DNA of 64,000 bases from Xiphydria camelus (taxonomy: Eukaryota; Arthropoda; Insecta; Hymenoptera; Xiphydriidae), in the NCBI GenBank assembly GCA_963678675.1, contig OY783200.1:25248190-25312189 (forward strand), written 5' to 3'. The translations under genes were made by a program, and so were the position numbers. A model generated the notes under the pieces. It did no database searches and was not told the DNA's origin. It was given only the letters and a program-made list of their open reading frames with translations. The number at the start of each line of letters is the position of its first letter. The first letter of the stretch is position 1. Of the stretch, positions 20,712-32,900 are shown piece by piece.

Positions 20712-23700
20712 TGCAAAGCTGAAATGAAAATTTATAGCGTCGTCCTGCATACTTATAAGCGCGCCTTCCCAGCCGGAGAATCTCCGGCAGAGAGAGGGAC
20801 AGCGCGCGCCAGAGGAAAAGAGGGAGGAGAGACGCGCAACTGCGCCACTATATTTATATCGTATTCGCCGCAGGGGGTTGCCTATATAGGACACGCTCGT
20901 TCCGAAATACCGGGGCAATTTTCCCTTATCTCCGCACGAGCTGTGTAATTTTAATGCCCGGGGGATGTTCCTTCGCGCGTGCGGGGTTGCATCCCCCTGC
21001 CTCGCCCCCCGTCCCACGCGTCGTCGAACGATAACGGCTTAATTTTCCGGCGAAACTTCGACACACCCCCCGTCTCAGTACGGACTTTCGCGGAGAAGCT
21101 AATTTTCCCCGCGACGTCGCGGGAGGTGCGAGGCGTTGCGTAACCGCGACGCGATAGAATCGTGCGCGAAGCGTGGTCGTAAAAATAAATTTCATTCTCC
21201 CTTACTCGCGTATACATATGTATGTGGATTCGTCGATCGAGCAACGCGGCACGGCTTCCGCGACGCTTTATTCGCTAATAAAGAGCGGCAACCCCCTCCC
21301 CCTTTCCCCTACCCCTCAAGAAACTCGTTTTACGCCGAGACACTCGAGAAGCGTCGGTTTACGGCTACAAAGTCGCGCGCCCGCTGGCGCAGCGCCAGTC
21401 GCGAACGCCCCCTCCCCCTGTTGGGGGGTGCGAGGGTCCCCTGGTTTTTCTGCGCGTTCGTCGCGAGGCTCGCTTTACGTTTTCCCGCCGGAGGAAAGCC
21501 GCAGTGAAGGGAAAACGCGAAATCGATCCGCGACGGCGGGGTGAAAGGCGTGTCGACGGCGGAAAGTGGAGGGGACGATACTACGAAGCGCGATACATTC
21601 GCGCTATACCGCGTAGATGCAGCAGGATGCGGTAAGGTGGGGTGGCGGGAGGTAATGGGAACGCAACACCGGTGCCGGGCGTAATTTGCGCAGCGGCCTC
21701 GTTATCATTACACCCTGCGCGAGAGAGGGGGAGGGGGTCGCTGCCGAAATTCTTCCGCGCGCGATTAACTCGCGCGCCGCCGTGCGCCAAACCGAAATTG
21801 AAGGTCGAAAGTTTTCCATTGCTATTCGGCAACGTCGTGAAAAGATTGACTAGGTTTTTATCGGAGGGCTAAACGCTGTGTCAGGCTGTATTTCGAAATA
21901 TTGGTGTTTTTAAATACCGCGATGGGAAAACGGACTTGTATCCGTAGATACCGCATTATTTTGTCTGCACCTACATCCGATGGAAACGCTCTCTAAATGT
22001 ACGTTCAATGATATCGATACGCTTATAAATACAGGATTTAGCAGCGTCCAAAGGAAACGCAGTCGTTGCTTTACCAGAAAGCCAAAGCCCGCGGAAGACG
22101 GGGTATACAGGAGCGCGCGCGTAACAGTAGACAGTATGAACGCGCGCGCGACGGCAGCGGGGAAGGGATCGTTCAGGGGCTCGTCTGAATACGCAGGAGA
22201 GACGTACGCGCGATTTACGCGCCGCGACGTCCGGTCTAAAAATTCGCACTATCGTATCGATTGGACGCGCGCCAAAATTTCGCCAAAGTAGCCGGGCTGT
22301 ATGTGTATAAACGCGTACTCGCTCGGTTTTGCCTCCTCCGTCCCTCTGGCCCTCCTCAACGTCACTCCAAAACACGGTTGCGCCGCGCGCCACCCTCCAC
22401 GCCGGAGTCTGGAGAGGGCGTACGTTTCTTATACATATGTATAGATATGTGTGCGCGGTTAAAAGGAGCATTGCCCTTTCCTCCCCACGCCACTCCGCAC
22501 CCTCTCGTTTCTCGCCCCCAAGAAAAGTCCGGCGCGAAACGAGGTCGACGTTGCGGAAGGGCGGGGTAGGAGGGGTCTGGGGAGACAGCTCGCGCGCAGG
22601 GAGGTTGTGCATTGAGAAGAGGGAAAAGCGGGGGTGGGGCGCGAGCACGTGGTCGATGAAAATGACCGCGAGGGTGTCCGAGATGGAGAGGGTCCTCCCG
22701 TTCTCGGGAGGGATTTTCTTCATTACGTTCTCTTCTAATAGACGCAGCATCAAGAAAGTCTGATGAAAAATTCATATACGCGCGCGCGTAATCTGGAATA
22801 TATATTTACAAAGCCGTTTAAGAATGGCCGTGAAAAATTAAAATTAAAACGGCAACCAATGGATAGCCCTAGCTACGGGCGTGATAAGACTATCGATAAA
22901 GTCGCCCCGCGTCTTCCCTCGTCCATGGTACCGGACTATAAATCCCATACACCCTTGAGATTTTCTCAGATTGTGCAGGGGATGATTATCTTTTTTTTTT
23001 AATCGAGTTTTACATTTTTCTTCTCGCCGCTCATATTCCTCGCGATCGCTTCGAACGTGTCGAAACCACGTTGCAACCCCCTGAATATAATATCCACGTG
23101 ACGTCGATGAATTGAATTCGCTCCCCGGCTCTACAGAAACTCGTAACGAGGGTATAGCGCGCGAGCGAGCTGCAGCCGCGAAGAGAGCTGTCGATTTTTC
23201 ATGCCGGCTATTTTCCATCCCCCTCCGCTCCCGGCCTCTTCGCCCCGCGGCTATCGATTTCGCGTCAGTCGTCCCTCTCGCAACGCGCGGGAGGAAAACA
23301 AGCCCCCTCGACCCCCGAGGGGAAACCGATAAAATATCCAGGACGCGAGGCGGAGACATTTTTTTCTCCCTCCTCTTTTTTTTCCGTCGCCGATGGAAGA
23401 GCCTCGGAAAAGGTGGAGGAGGTGAGGCGACAGGTCAACCACCGATTATTACACACTACACCCCGGTTGGTAATTTCCGGTGGCAAAAATTACGCGCATC
23501 CCTCCGCGTTGAACATTTTCTTTTTTGTAGGAGAAAACGCACGACACGGAAAACGTTACTCCCTGTTTGAAACGATTCGAGGGCCACGATGACACGCGAC
23601 AATTGTAGATTAATTCCGCACGAGATGAAGATATTTCCACCACGCGCACTTACGCGCAGCGATGCACGCGCGGCAACGGAAAGAATTACCTCACGGGTTT

Positions 23701-25141
23701 CTCTGGGTGGAAGGGTGGCGACAAGTGCAGCACCAGGCAGTGCCGCCCTAAATGTCGACACGCCCCGGGGCAATGAGTAATTGGACGCCCTCCCTCTCGC
23801 CGCCACCCCCGCCCTTCGTATAAACATTAACGTAGCTCGAGCTTTTTTTTTATATACGTGACCCGTGTGAGCGGAAGAAAGAAAGAAAGTACAACTCCGC
23901 GCGCGCACGCGTGCATACGGATGATGAAACACGTAAACGGAAAGAAAGGGCTGCCGGTCTTCCGAAAGTGGGGGATGCGTATATAAAAGTTTTGTGTAGA
24001 CTCGCGTGAAAACGAGTGGCGACTCCGGGGGGGGGGGGGGGGGTTCGTCGGGAGAGGGGTTTGACTGTCATTTCATTAAGGGGTCAGTTTCCTCAGACTT
24101 CCCTATAAAGCCGCCATGTTTTTCCCTAGATTTTTCAGGTCCTTTCATTCCGAAATAAAAAATATTTCACTTGTAAACTATGGTATTGCCTACAAAGGGA
24201 GGAAAGAGAAAATCCGCCGACGAGAAATCGGAAGCACGCTTGCGGCGGTGTTACTCTCCGGAGAACGCGCGCGAAATGCGCCGTGCGATACTTGGCACGA
24301 CCGCCTTGCGTATCGGTGAAAATAACGCGGTAGTAAGACGCAAATAAGTTCGTCGACGCGCATACCTTCGCGCACCGCGGTGTCACGAGCGCGTAACCCC
24401 CCGCGGCGGTACTCGCGTCCCACGTGCTTCCCGTGGCTGTCATATACGCGCCTCCCCATCGTCGTCGTCTCGAGAAAGAGTAAAGAGTGCGTATTTCGAG
24501 AAAGATTGCTCTTTTCAGTTCTTTCAAAGATTCTAGCGTCTAAATATTTCCTCTGATCTCTGTGGTATCTTTATCAGAGGACTTGCCTAGAATCTGGGTT
24601 TTCTAGGAAAAGCTCATCCTCGCATTATTTCCTCTCTCCAATGATCCTTATACCCCAATGACGGAATCATACATACTACTGCCAAGTAAACGAATATGTT
24701 GAATCGGAAGACATTCGGATCGCAAAATTTTTGAAGTACAACCTACGAAATCACTTAATTTCTCCAAGTACCAACGTACTCTTCCTCTCTTCCCCAGACC
24801 TGAAAAACCCCTTCTTCTTCTTCTTCTTCTTCTTCTTTTTCCCCAACGTCGCATTCCCCGGAAACCTCCGCGATCGCCGTCGCGCCAGTTCGAAGCACGT
24901 CGAAGGATTCTTATCCAACTCCATTTTCCGTCGGGTCGAATCCTGTAAACATAATAAAATCTAGGATTTAGGCGAGTCCATTCGATCTTCGACTCAACCC
25001 TCGTATATCTTCACCTTATCCGCGTCGTAAATAATGCTAATCCTTGGAGGAAGGACAGAGAGAGAAAGAGAGAGAGAGAGAGAGAGTGAGAAAGGGGGAA
25101 AAGAAAGGCTAGAGCATCCCACGCCACCTGGGAATTACGCG

Positions 25142-25176
<35 letters not shown>

Positions 25177-26894
25177 GGTACACGGTGCAAAAATCCCCCA
25201 TTCCGTTGTATCCTTTGTTCCTCGCCCCTTTTTTCTTCCCTCTATGCCCGGATACATAAAGGGAATCGAGCTCGGCAAGGCGTACATTTCCCTCGCAAGG
25301 GAGGAAATGTAGAAACGCGAAATAGTCTCGTTGATTATTCCTTCTTTTTTCTTTTCTTTATCGAATGATTATTATCATCGATGGCAGATATTCGAGCCCC
25401 GGTCAGAGATTTCTTCCTCGCGCTATCTCCGGACAGATTTAGTCGGGAGGCAACGCGGGGTTGACTATTCGATGGGAACAAAGGGGGTGAACCATTCGAT
25501 TGCAGCGTGAATCGATCGGCTGTTCACGATAAGCACAGCGATAGTTTAATATGGAGAACTAGTTCTACAGGGTCGAGCGTGACAGATATTGGGATGAAAA
25601 ATGAATGGCCTCGTTTTGACAGGATGTCCCTTTCGTTATCGTCCTCGTTGGACAATTGAAATTCCTAGACGCAACGTACGCCGTCGATTATATCAAAGGG
25701 AATGAAATTATCGAGTTACCATCCATCCTCGAGCCCCGCTACAGCCTCCCGATTTCGATCTTTAGCGGCAACGGAGCGAATAGTCTAATCGCGTCGCGTA
25801 GAATTAATTCCCAGCCGCGCGCGAAGCACGGAGACGTAAATCGAGGACTCTCGTGCGCGCGGGTTCGGGTGTAGGTCGAGCCTGCGGCGGCATGTATCAC
25901 CCTGTGGAGAATAGCGTGGCGTGACGGCTCGACGTTTCAGGCAATAGCGGGTATACACGGTCAAACGCGACAGCCAGAGCGGTTTATCGTCAGCGCGATA
26001 CGTGACAGAGGCCGGTAATTCCTTCGTCGCGTCACGCTATACGCTCGATGCGCGGTGGATAATAGAATTGTCATGAAACATTTAGTTCGACGATAGAGAA
26101 CGCGGAATCGTAACTGTGGGAATTGTGCCTACGCGCCCCAATTCGTGACATCACGTCACTTTTGATGGGAATTTTCGATGGTTCACCCCAAAGCTGGAAG
26201 CAAGAAGGAAAACTCGACGAGCCCGAATAGACCCTTGACACGTTTCTACGGAGATGGAACGCCGACGACGTCGACGTTTCCGAGTGGCGTGATGGGGTCG
26301 GACGTATACGGCGAGTGGTCTGATGCGATACCTACGTTCGTTCGCTTCGGCGACAACTTTCCGAAGGCATCCACGCGCGATGGTCATACACGCGCGAGCT
26401 GTTCGTTCAACGTTCCACGAGTAGCTCTTCCTCCTCCCTGGTTCTCCTGCTCTCTCAATTGCTCACCCTCCCACCACCTTTCCAGAGCCACCACGTACGT
26501 TGGCTCTAGCGGCATCTCCACGTCACGTCACTATCGATCTGTTTGGCCGGGTTGTATAAATAGCGATTCTCTCTCGCACGCGACGATAGCGCTACTGGAA
26601 AATTCGAGCGTCTCGACTCACCTCTCGCTTTAGTAGCTTCCGTCCTTTCGTTCGCCCGCAGAAACAGGAAGGAGGGACGTTCAGAGAGCCCCACTCCTCC
26701 CCCCTCTTACACCCGCGCATCCGGTACACCGCGAACGTACCTACTTCCCTCCTCCATCTCTACATCCTCAACGCTTCGCCAGCGAGCATCTCGAAGGGAA
26801 GCGAGGGAGCGAATTCCCGTCTCTCTTTCCGCTCGGGGGAGATCACGTACGTACGCGGTGCTTATCCGACATCCGTTTGGCGAGGAGGAAGAGG

Positions 26895-26964
<70 letters not shown>

Positions 26965-29900
26965 CGCCTGCATACACCTACTCCCCCGGGGGGGTTTCGG
27001 GTCTTATGTCGTTAGTCGGTTTGTCGTGGCTGTGTGACCCGGTTCACACGATCGTAACGAGGATCTCGCTCCCACCCCCTCCGCCCTCCTTTACGAGTGT
27101 ACGAAGAGCCGAGCCGAGCCTCCCGTACAAAGGACCGTCGCACCACTTCTACCCTCTTCCGCGTCTCGTGAAAACGACCTGTACCTATACCACGTATCTA
27201 TCCTTCGATCGGCTCTCCAGCCAGACGTTTCGTTTGCAAGAGTGGCGTGGAGAGGAGCGAGGGCGATACCTATCCGTCGCGTTGTTCGACGACGTCGTTT
27301 CGATACGATGTCTGCGACACTCTACCGCACCCTCCTCCCATCGACGACCCTTTCCTCGGCCCGTTAAAACGCGGTCGTTGAAACCGCAAGTGAGATCGCG
27401 CAAGTTGCTCACCATCGCGTCGCTCGGCCGGCCGGCCGGCCGGTAAATTCTGCCCCGCGTGGAGCGTTTTCTCTCGGGTCTGCGTGGCGTGACGCGAACG
27501 TGGAGCCTACACGGAGAACTCCTCCGCTCGCATCGACTTATCGGTTGCGAGCTAATTCCGGGGTGGTACCGCACGTGCCACGAACAGTTAGTTCATCGCC
27601 AAGTCCTCGGCCGATCGGCGTCGATAAGAAGGTCCGTCGGCGGCTCCTCCGCGGTTCGAGATAAGCTCGTGCGCGAATTCTTATTTACCTACGAAAAGCA
27701 AGTCGGGTCTGGGCCGCCGGTTGTTTTTGGCGCGCTCCCGTCGAGTGGCCACTCTCCGCGCGGCACCCCACAGCTTTTGCTCTGGCGCGCTATCGTTGAA
27801 AAATTATAAGTGGATGCGTACACTGAAAGGAATTTTTTGTAGGATATTTTTACGGTCGCGTCTCTCTACCGCTGGACACGCATCTTTCGAGCGCTTGGAC
27901 AGTTTTGCCTTCAGAGTGTGTACCTAGTGGCGATCGTGAAGTTTTCGAGGCGGAAAGAAGCCCGAGAAAGAAGAGAGGGATGAGGTTGAGCGGGACCGAT
28001 GATGGGAGTCGGTTGAACTTTGGAGGAGTCAATTTTCGACCAGGTTCACTTTCGCACTCAGCGCCGCCGGGTCTTTCGCCGGGTGTATAAAAGCTCGCTG
28101 GCGAGCTGCCAGTTCTCTTCGCCGAAAACGGGGAGGAAATCGCGGTTCGTTCCCGTGACGGGGCCGTCCAAGTGAAAGTGTAAAACGTGTTCCTACCCGA
28201 ATCCTACGGAGTACGCGGGGGAGCTTTTTCGTACGTTCGCGTTCGGGGGAATCAGGGGAGCGAATAGGGCCGCGAAAATCGACCTCCCCTTCGCAGACGA
28301 GGCGCCTCGTCGGCTAAAGGTCGCTGTACCTAATTCGAGATTGGTCGAGCAGAGAGAAAAATGTTTCCAATAAAAGTTGCGCCTTTTCGAAAGCTCCGCA
28401 ACTTTCGTTGGACGAATTTTTCTCCCAGACCAGCGGCCAGTTGCGAGATACGAAATCCTCAACTCTCTGCGCGACCTAAAAAATGTCTCGTATTTTATTC
28501 TCCGGTGTTGCAATTATCTGTACATTTGAAGAAAGAACATCGAGGGGGTTGCTGTTATATTCCGAGAGGATTCGTACCACTGATTAAACCAGTCTTCGAA
28601 GCCACGCAATTCCTTATATTTGTAGTACGGTTATTATGTTTGCATTCGTGCCGGCGTAATTATATCACGCGCGAGGATGAATCGCCCCGATGACGATTTC
28701 CAACGTCGGCCGCGGGCTTACCCCTATCCTCGGTGCCGCGCACTTCCCGACAAAGAGGCGTGCGACACGCTCGCGCGCGCGCGCGTGCATGAATTTCACA
28801 TGAGGCTTTCGAGAGGAGGGAATTTTGCTCGCAGAAATGTGTATCGTTCTCGCATAACCATCGACGTTACAATCACCGTCGTCGATACGCGATCCCTGTC
28901 CGGAAACACCGCGTCTCGGATAAGTTGAGAGACATGGGTGCAAGGTGTTCCTTGTACGTCCCACGACGCGGATTTGATTAGCCGCCACCATCCCCCGCAT
29001 CGACGAGCCGCGGCCGCGATCACCAGGGACGCGGCCGGGCGTGTTTAACCGGAGACACACACAGCGATGTAACCTCGATCGCGCCTGACGACGTCCCGGG
29101 ACGACGATTCGACCGCGTGCGTCGTGGATCACCGGCGGCGGCGAAGAAGACGACGGAAATCGAGGAAACCGAATCGATGGTTGTGCGACGTACTCGTATC
29201 TCGAAAGGGAAAAGTCGAGAATAAAACAGACTGTCGACCCCCGCAAGAACCGTTACGCGGTCGAAAAATCCAGCGCTCGGATCGCGAGAAAATCCCCTTC
29301 AATGATACCGCGAGAGCCCTGCGGAATGGTAACCGCTGGAGACAACGAGGGATAAGTCCTGCGATCCGCAACACCCTCTTCGAGTAGGTAATAACCACGC
29401 GATGTTTCGCCGAAAATAGGAAACCGCGCGAGGAGATTGAACAGACGGCGACGTACAGGCCGCTCGTCGATGACCAATATTGCGCAGCTGGTGCTAGAAA
29501 GAAGGAAGATGTAAAAGAGGAAGCCAGCGAATTCCACCTGACGTCGCCCGGAAACTCGGCTGCTTGTATGTAATACGTTATCGCATACCTACCTACCTAC
29601 TTCTCTGTGCGCCACGGAGGAAGCGGCTGCTTGTTCTGGAGCGTCTCAACGTCCGAGGGAGTGTTTGATCGGGGAGGCTCGTCGGTCATCGACGTGTCCA
29701 AACACTCGGGTATCGCTTTATCAAAGCGCTCTGACCCCGCGCTCGCGTGCGCGATAATCGCCCGGCGGTGTTCGGCCACGTAGAAAAAATTCTTATCGAT
29801 TTCTCCCTCCAGACTGAGAAGAAAATTCGATACAATCAACTCTGAACGTGTTTGGTCGAATAGTCACACGCAGCTATGCTGGCGTCTAAGTTCTGCAACG

Positions 29901-32900
29901 ATATTTACCTATATAATATTATGCAGGCCAAGAAAGTATTTCGTCGGGATAAATGAATATCGTTCGAGCAATCTCAGACCGGTTGTGTACCAATGAAAAC
30001 GCCTCGATAAAGGGCGATGCAACTTGGCGCCGCTCGTCGACGTATTGCTCGTAAAGCGTCTCCCGTTTCAGCCCCCTTCCTTCGCCCGAGCGTTCGTCGC
30101 GAAATCAATGCCCATTGTTCGATCCGTGATAAAGTTGTTACGGCTCGACGCCGCGCCGTTCTGCTTTCCGCGATGAAGGCGTTTACTTACAAGGAGAGAG
30201 GGCCGAGCGAATTGATATTCCAACGCGAGCGTGCGACGATAACGAAAAGTCGAGCCGGTTTCGCGGTACCAGCATATCTCCCCGAATCGTCAAGGCCGTC
30301 CGATGATAATTATGATAACGCCGGCGGGTGTTATCTCGCCGTAGCCACTCCCTTTCGCCCCCGTGCGATCCCACTCGCCCTCGGCTTTCTCGATTTCGCG
30401 AGTTTGTAGGAAAAGACTGGGACGGCCGGGATGTTTAACACGGGGTCGTCTGTTTCTCTTTCTCTGAAAAATAACTGTTGCTCGTTGTGTGGCGAAGAAA
30501 AAAAGCGTGGAGCGCCGGGGAAAGGTGGGAATTTGTTGATGGTAGACGCTCTGTCGATTGTCGACGGTCGTCTCGAAACAGCTGCACCCTGCTCGAAATA
30601 TCTCCTCGGTGATCTTTCCGCGTTTCGCAGCTGGGCCGCGTCGTATACTCGCTCGTGTCGAGTGGAAGAGAAGAAAATACGTGATTGGCATCGACGTGCG
30701 TACTTATCTGCTCTGATAAATATTTATTCGATTCGAGCGGATATTCAGTTCTTTCGCTCTGACGTTTGATTCCAGCTGAAACGAATGTCAACGAATACTC
30801 ATCCGGATCGAATTGTTCGCGATGGGATCGAGCGGACATCTAACGCGGATAATTGTCCCGAAGTATAATAAACCAAAGTGGACGCGTCCGTCCGTCCGCC
30901 GCGACGGTGAGATGAAGACTGAGCTCGCATGGTTCTGGACCGTCTCTTCGCTTTATCTTCGGCTTCTCTCTGCAGGCTTCTCGTTCTCTCACGGTGCTTC
31001 GGTTGTCGAGTGGCCGTTATCGAATTACCTAGCTCTGCGCCGGCCTGGGAATGCCTCGCGGCCCTGCTTCCGCGTCCAGTCCCTGCGGCGCGATTCCCGA
31101 TATCGATCCGACCGAGATTGCACCGTGTCGCGCTGCACCGGGGGTTACGAGTCGTCGCCGATGTCGCGCTCGCGAGTACCTATACATCAATCACGGCGAG
31201 CGCCCCAAAGTCATAACCCCCTGAGCTTTGATATGTCGATTCAATTTTATACGGTCAGCTTTTCAGCATTTCTTCGGCGATGTTCCTACACTGAAAAAAA
31301 TCTTTAGTTTTAACAGCAATACATTTCTGGCTGAGGCTTTCTAACCATTCCCCCCTAAAAATATTTTTATTACAGTAATTCTATTAGTTGTATTTGAGAT
31401 ACAGCATTGCTATGTTAGCAGTCCAAGTATTGCTAACAGATATGTTTGATGCAGCAATATGGCATCTGATTACTTAATATACTAGAAAGGTTATCCTAAG
31501 CAGATGACGTATTCTTACCCCAACTGTATGATTATACGTAATATAGGTATATAGGTATAGTTAGCTGGACTATAAAACGTATGTTTACACCAACTGTAAA
31601 CTTATGTGTAGTGTGACTGAACGGTATGGCTGGGTGGACTATACTGGATGCCTCGCGCAGTTCCACACAGTTGCAGGGACCCCTTCGGCCGGGCTTGGTC
31701 GGTATTCGAGCAATTTTTACCGGTAGAAGTGGCTCCAATACCGACCAAGCCCGGCCGAAAAGGTCCCTGCAACTGTGCGGTTCTGTGCCCGAGGCATACG
31801 AAATACCGGTAGAAGTCGAGTCGGTACCCCGATAGCAAATTAAATATTTATTTAAATATTTTTGCCGAGATATCTCAGTGTTGCATTATATAAAGGCCTG
31901 TTTTAGCTAAGACCACTTGAAGAGTCGGTGGCGCAATTGGTAGAATGCGAGCATTCCCAGTCTCGAAGCATCTCATCTAAGGAACGCAGGTTCAAATCCC
32001 GGTGTGGGCCCCGCGACATTGCACTTTCTCGTCGCGGGATCACCCGAGCTCCACACACCTCCGGATTTCTAGCCAAACCTGGGGATGGTGCGTAAATGCA
32101 TTTCCCCTTCTATAAAAAAAAAAAAAAAAAAAGAAAAAAAAATCGAATCCCGGAAGGGTTGGAAAAAAAACCGACACCCCAGTAGGCGGGTTGGCAGGCG
32201 GCAGGATAGGCGTGCGCGCCCCCTTTTTGCAAAATCCTACTTTCAATTTAGCAATACGGTATAGCTGACACAGCTATACTGCTTGTCTAAACGAACCAAA
32301 ATTCCCGCGCAATTTAGCAATACGGTATAGCTGACACAGCTATACTGCTTGTCTAGATGAACCAGAATTTCCGTGCAATTTAGCGATACGGTACAGCTTA
32401 CGTAGGCATACTGCACGTCTAAATCAATCAGAATAAATAACTGGCTCAACAGTACAGCGCAGCTTGACACAAACATCACGATATTGTTACTTTAAACATA
32501 TTAGCTTAGCCATACTCGGCTGGCTGTCTTAAGAAAACTTCTGGCTGTGGCCACGGTGGCTAGAAATTCTGGTTGGTTCAGCCAGAATTATTGCTCAATT
32601 CCCTGAAAATTTTTTTCAGTGTACCGTTCATCCCCTCGGGGGGGTTCGCCCGGACACTGATCAACTGTACGGATTACATCGGACGGATATCGATGTATGT
32701 CGATGGATTTGATGACCTGTCGCCAAATCGGTTATTCATCTTATCAGATACTGAAAGGAATTTTTATCAGCATCCAAGAACGCCACCCCTCGGCCACCCC
32801 GACGCGGCAGCTTTCTTCTCGCCTCGACGCGACGTCGCGAAGAGTGTCCCTCCTCTTGAACCTCTTTAACGCTCTCAATCGACCATCTCGAATCTTATCT

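Larger units (their letters stand above)
31289..32621. mobile_element. Composite TIR element (CACTGAAAAAA ends, TA flanks)
   Basis: The left end TA-CACTGAAAAAAAT and right end ATTTTTTTCAGTG-TA are inverted and flanked by TA, as in Tc1/mariner-type MITEs. The sub-terminal parts also pair (TTCTGGCTGA near both ends). The 1.33 kb interior carries a hairpin (31647-31798), a tRNA-derived SINE (31921-32142) and a 66-bp tandem array (32245-32440). It looks like a MITE enlarged by nested insertions. Confidence 0.6.

Noticed and set aside
21971..22753. 260-codon minus-strand frame in Shal intron 1
   Set aside because: No domain, Arg-rich composition, no splice or start support.
25144..25173. Poly-T as the tail of a minus-strand retroposed gene or SINE
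   Set aside because: The sequence next to it shows no Pol III boxes and no gene similarity I could see.
31921..31999. Functional tRNA gene
   Set aside because: A and B boxes are present, but the acceptor and anticodon stems do not pair and a poly-A tail follows; better explained as a SINE.
32245..32440. CRISPR array
   Set aside because: Tandem repeat without unique spacers in a eukaryotic intron.
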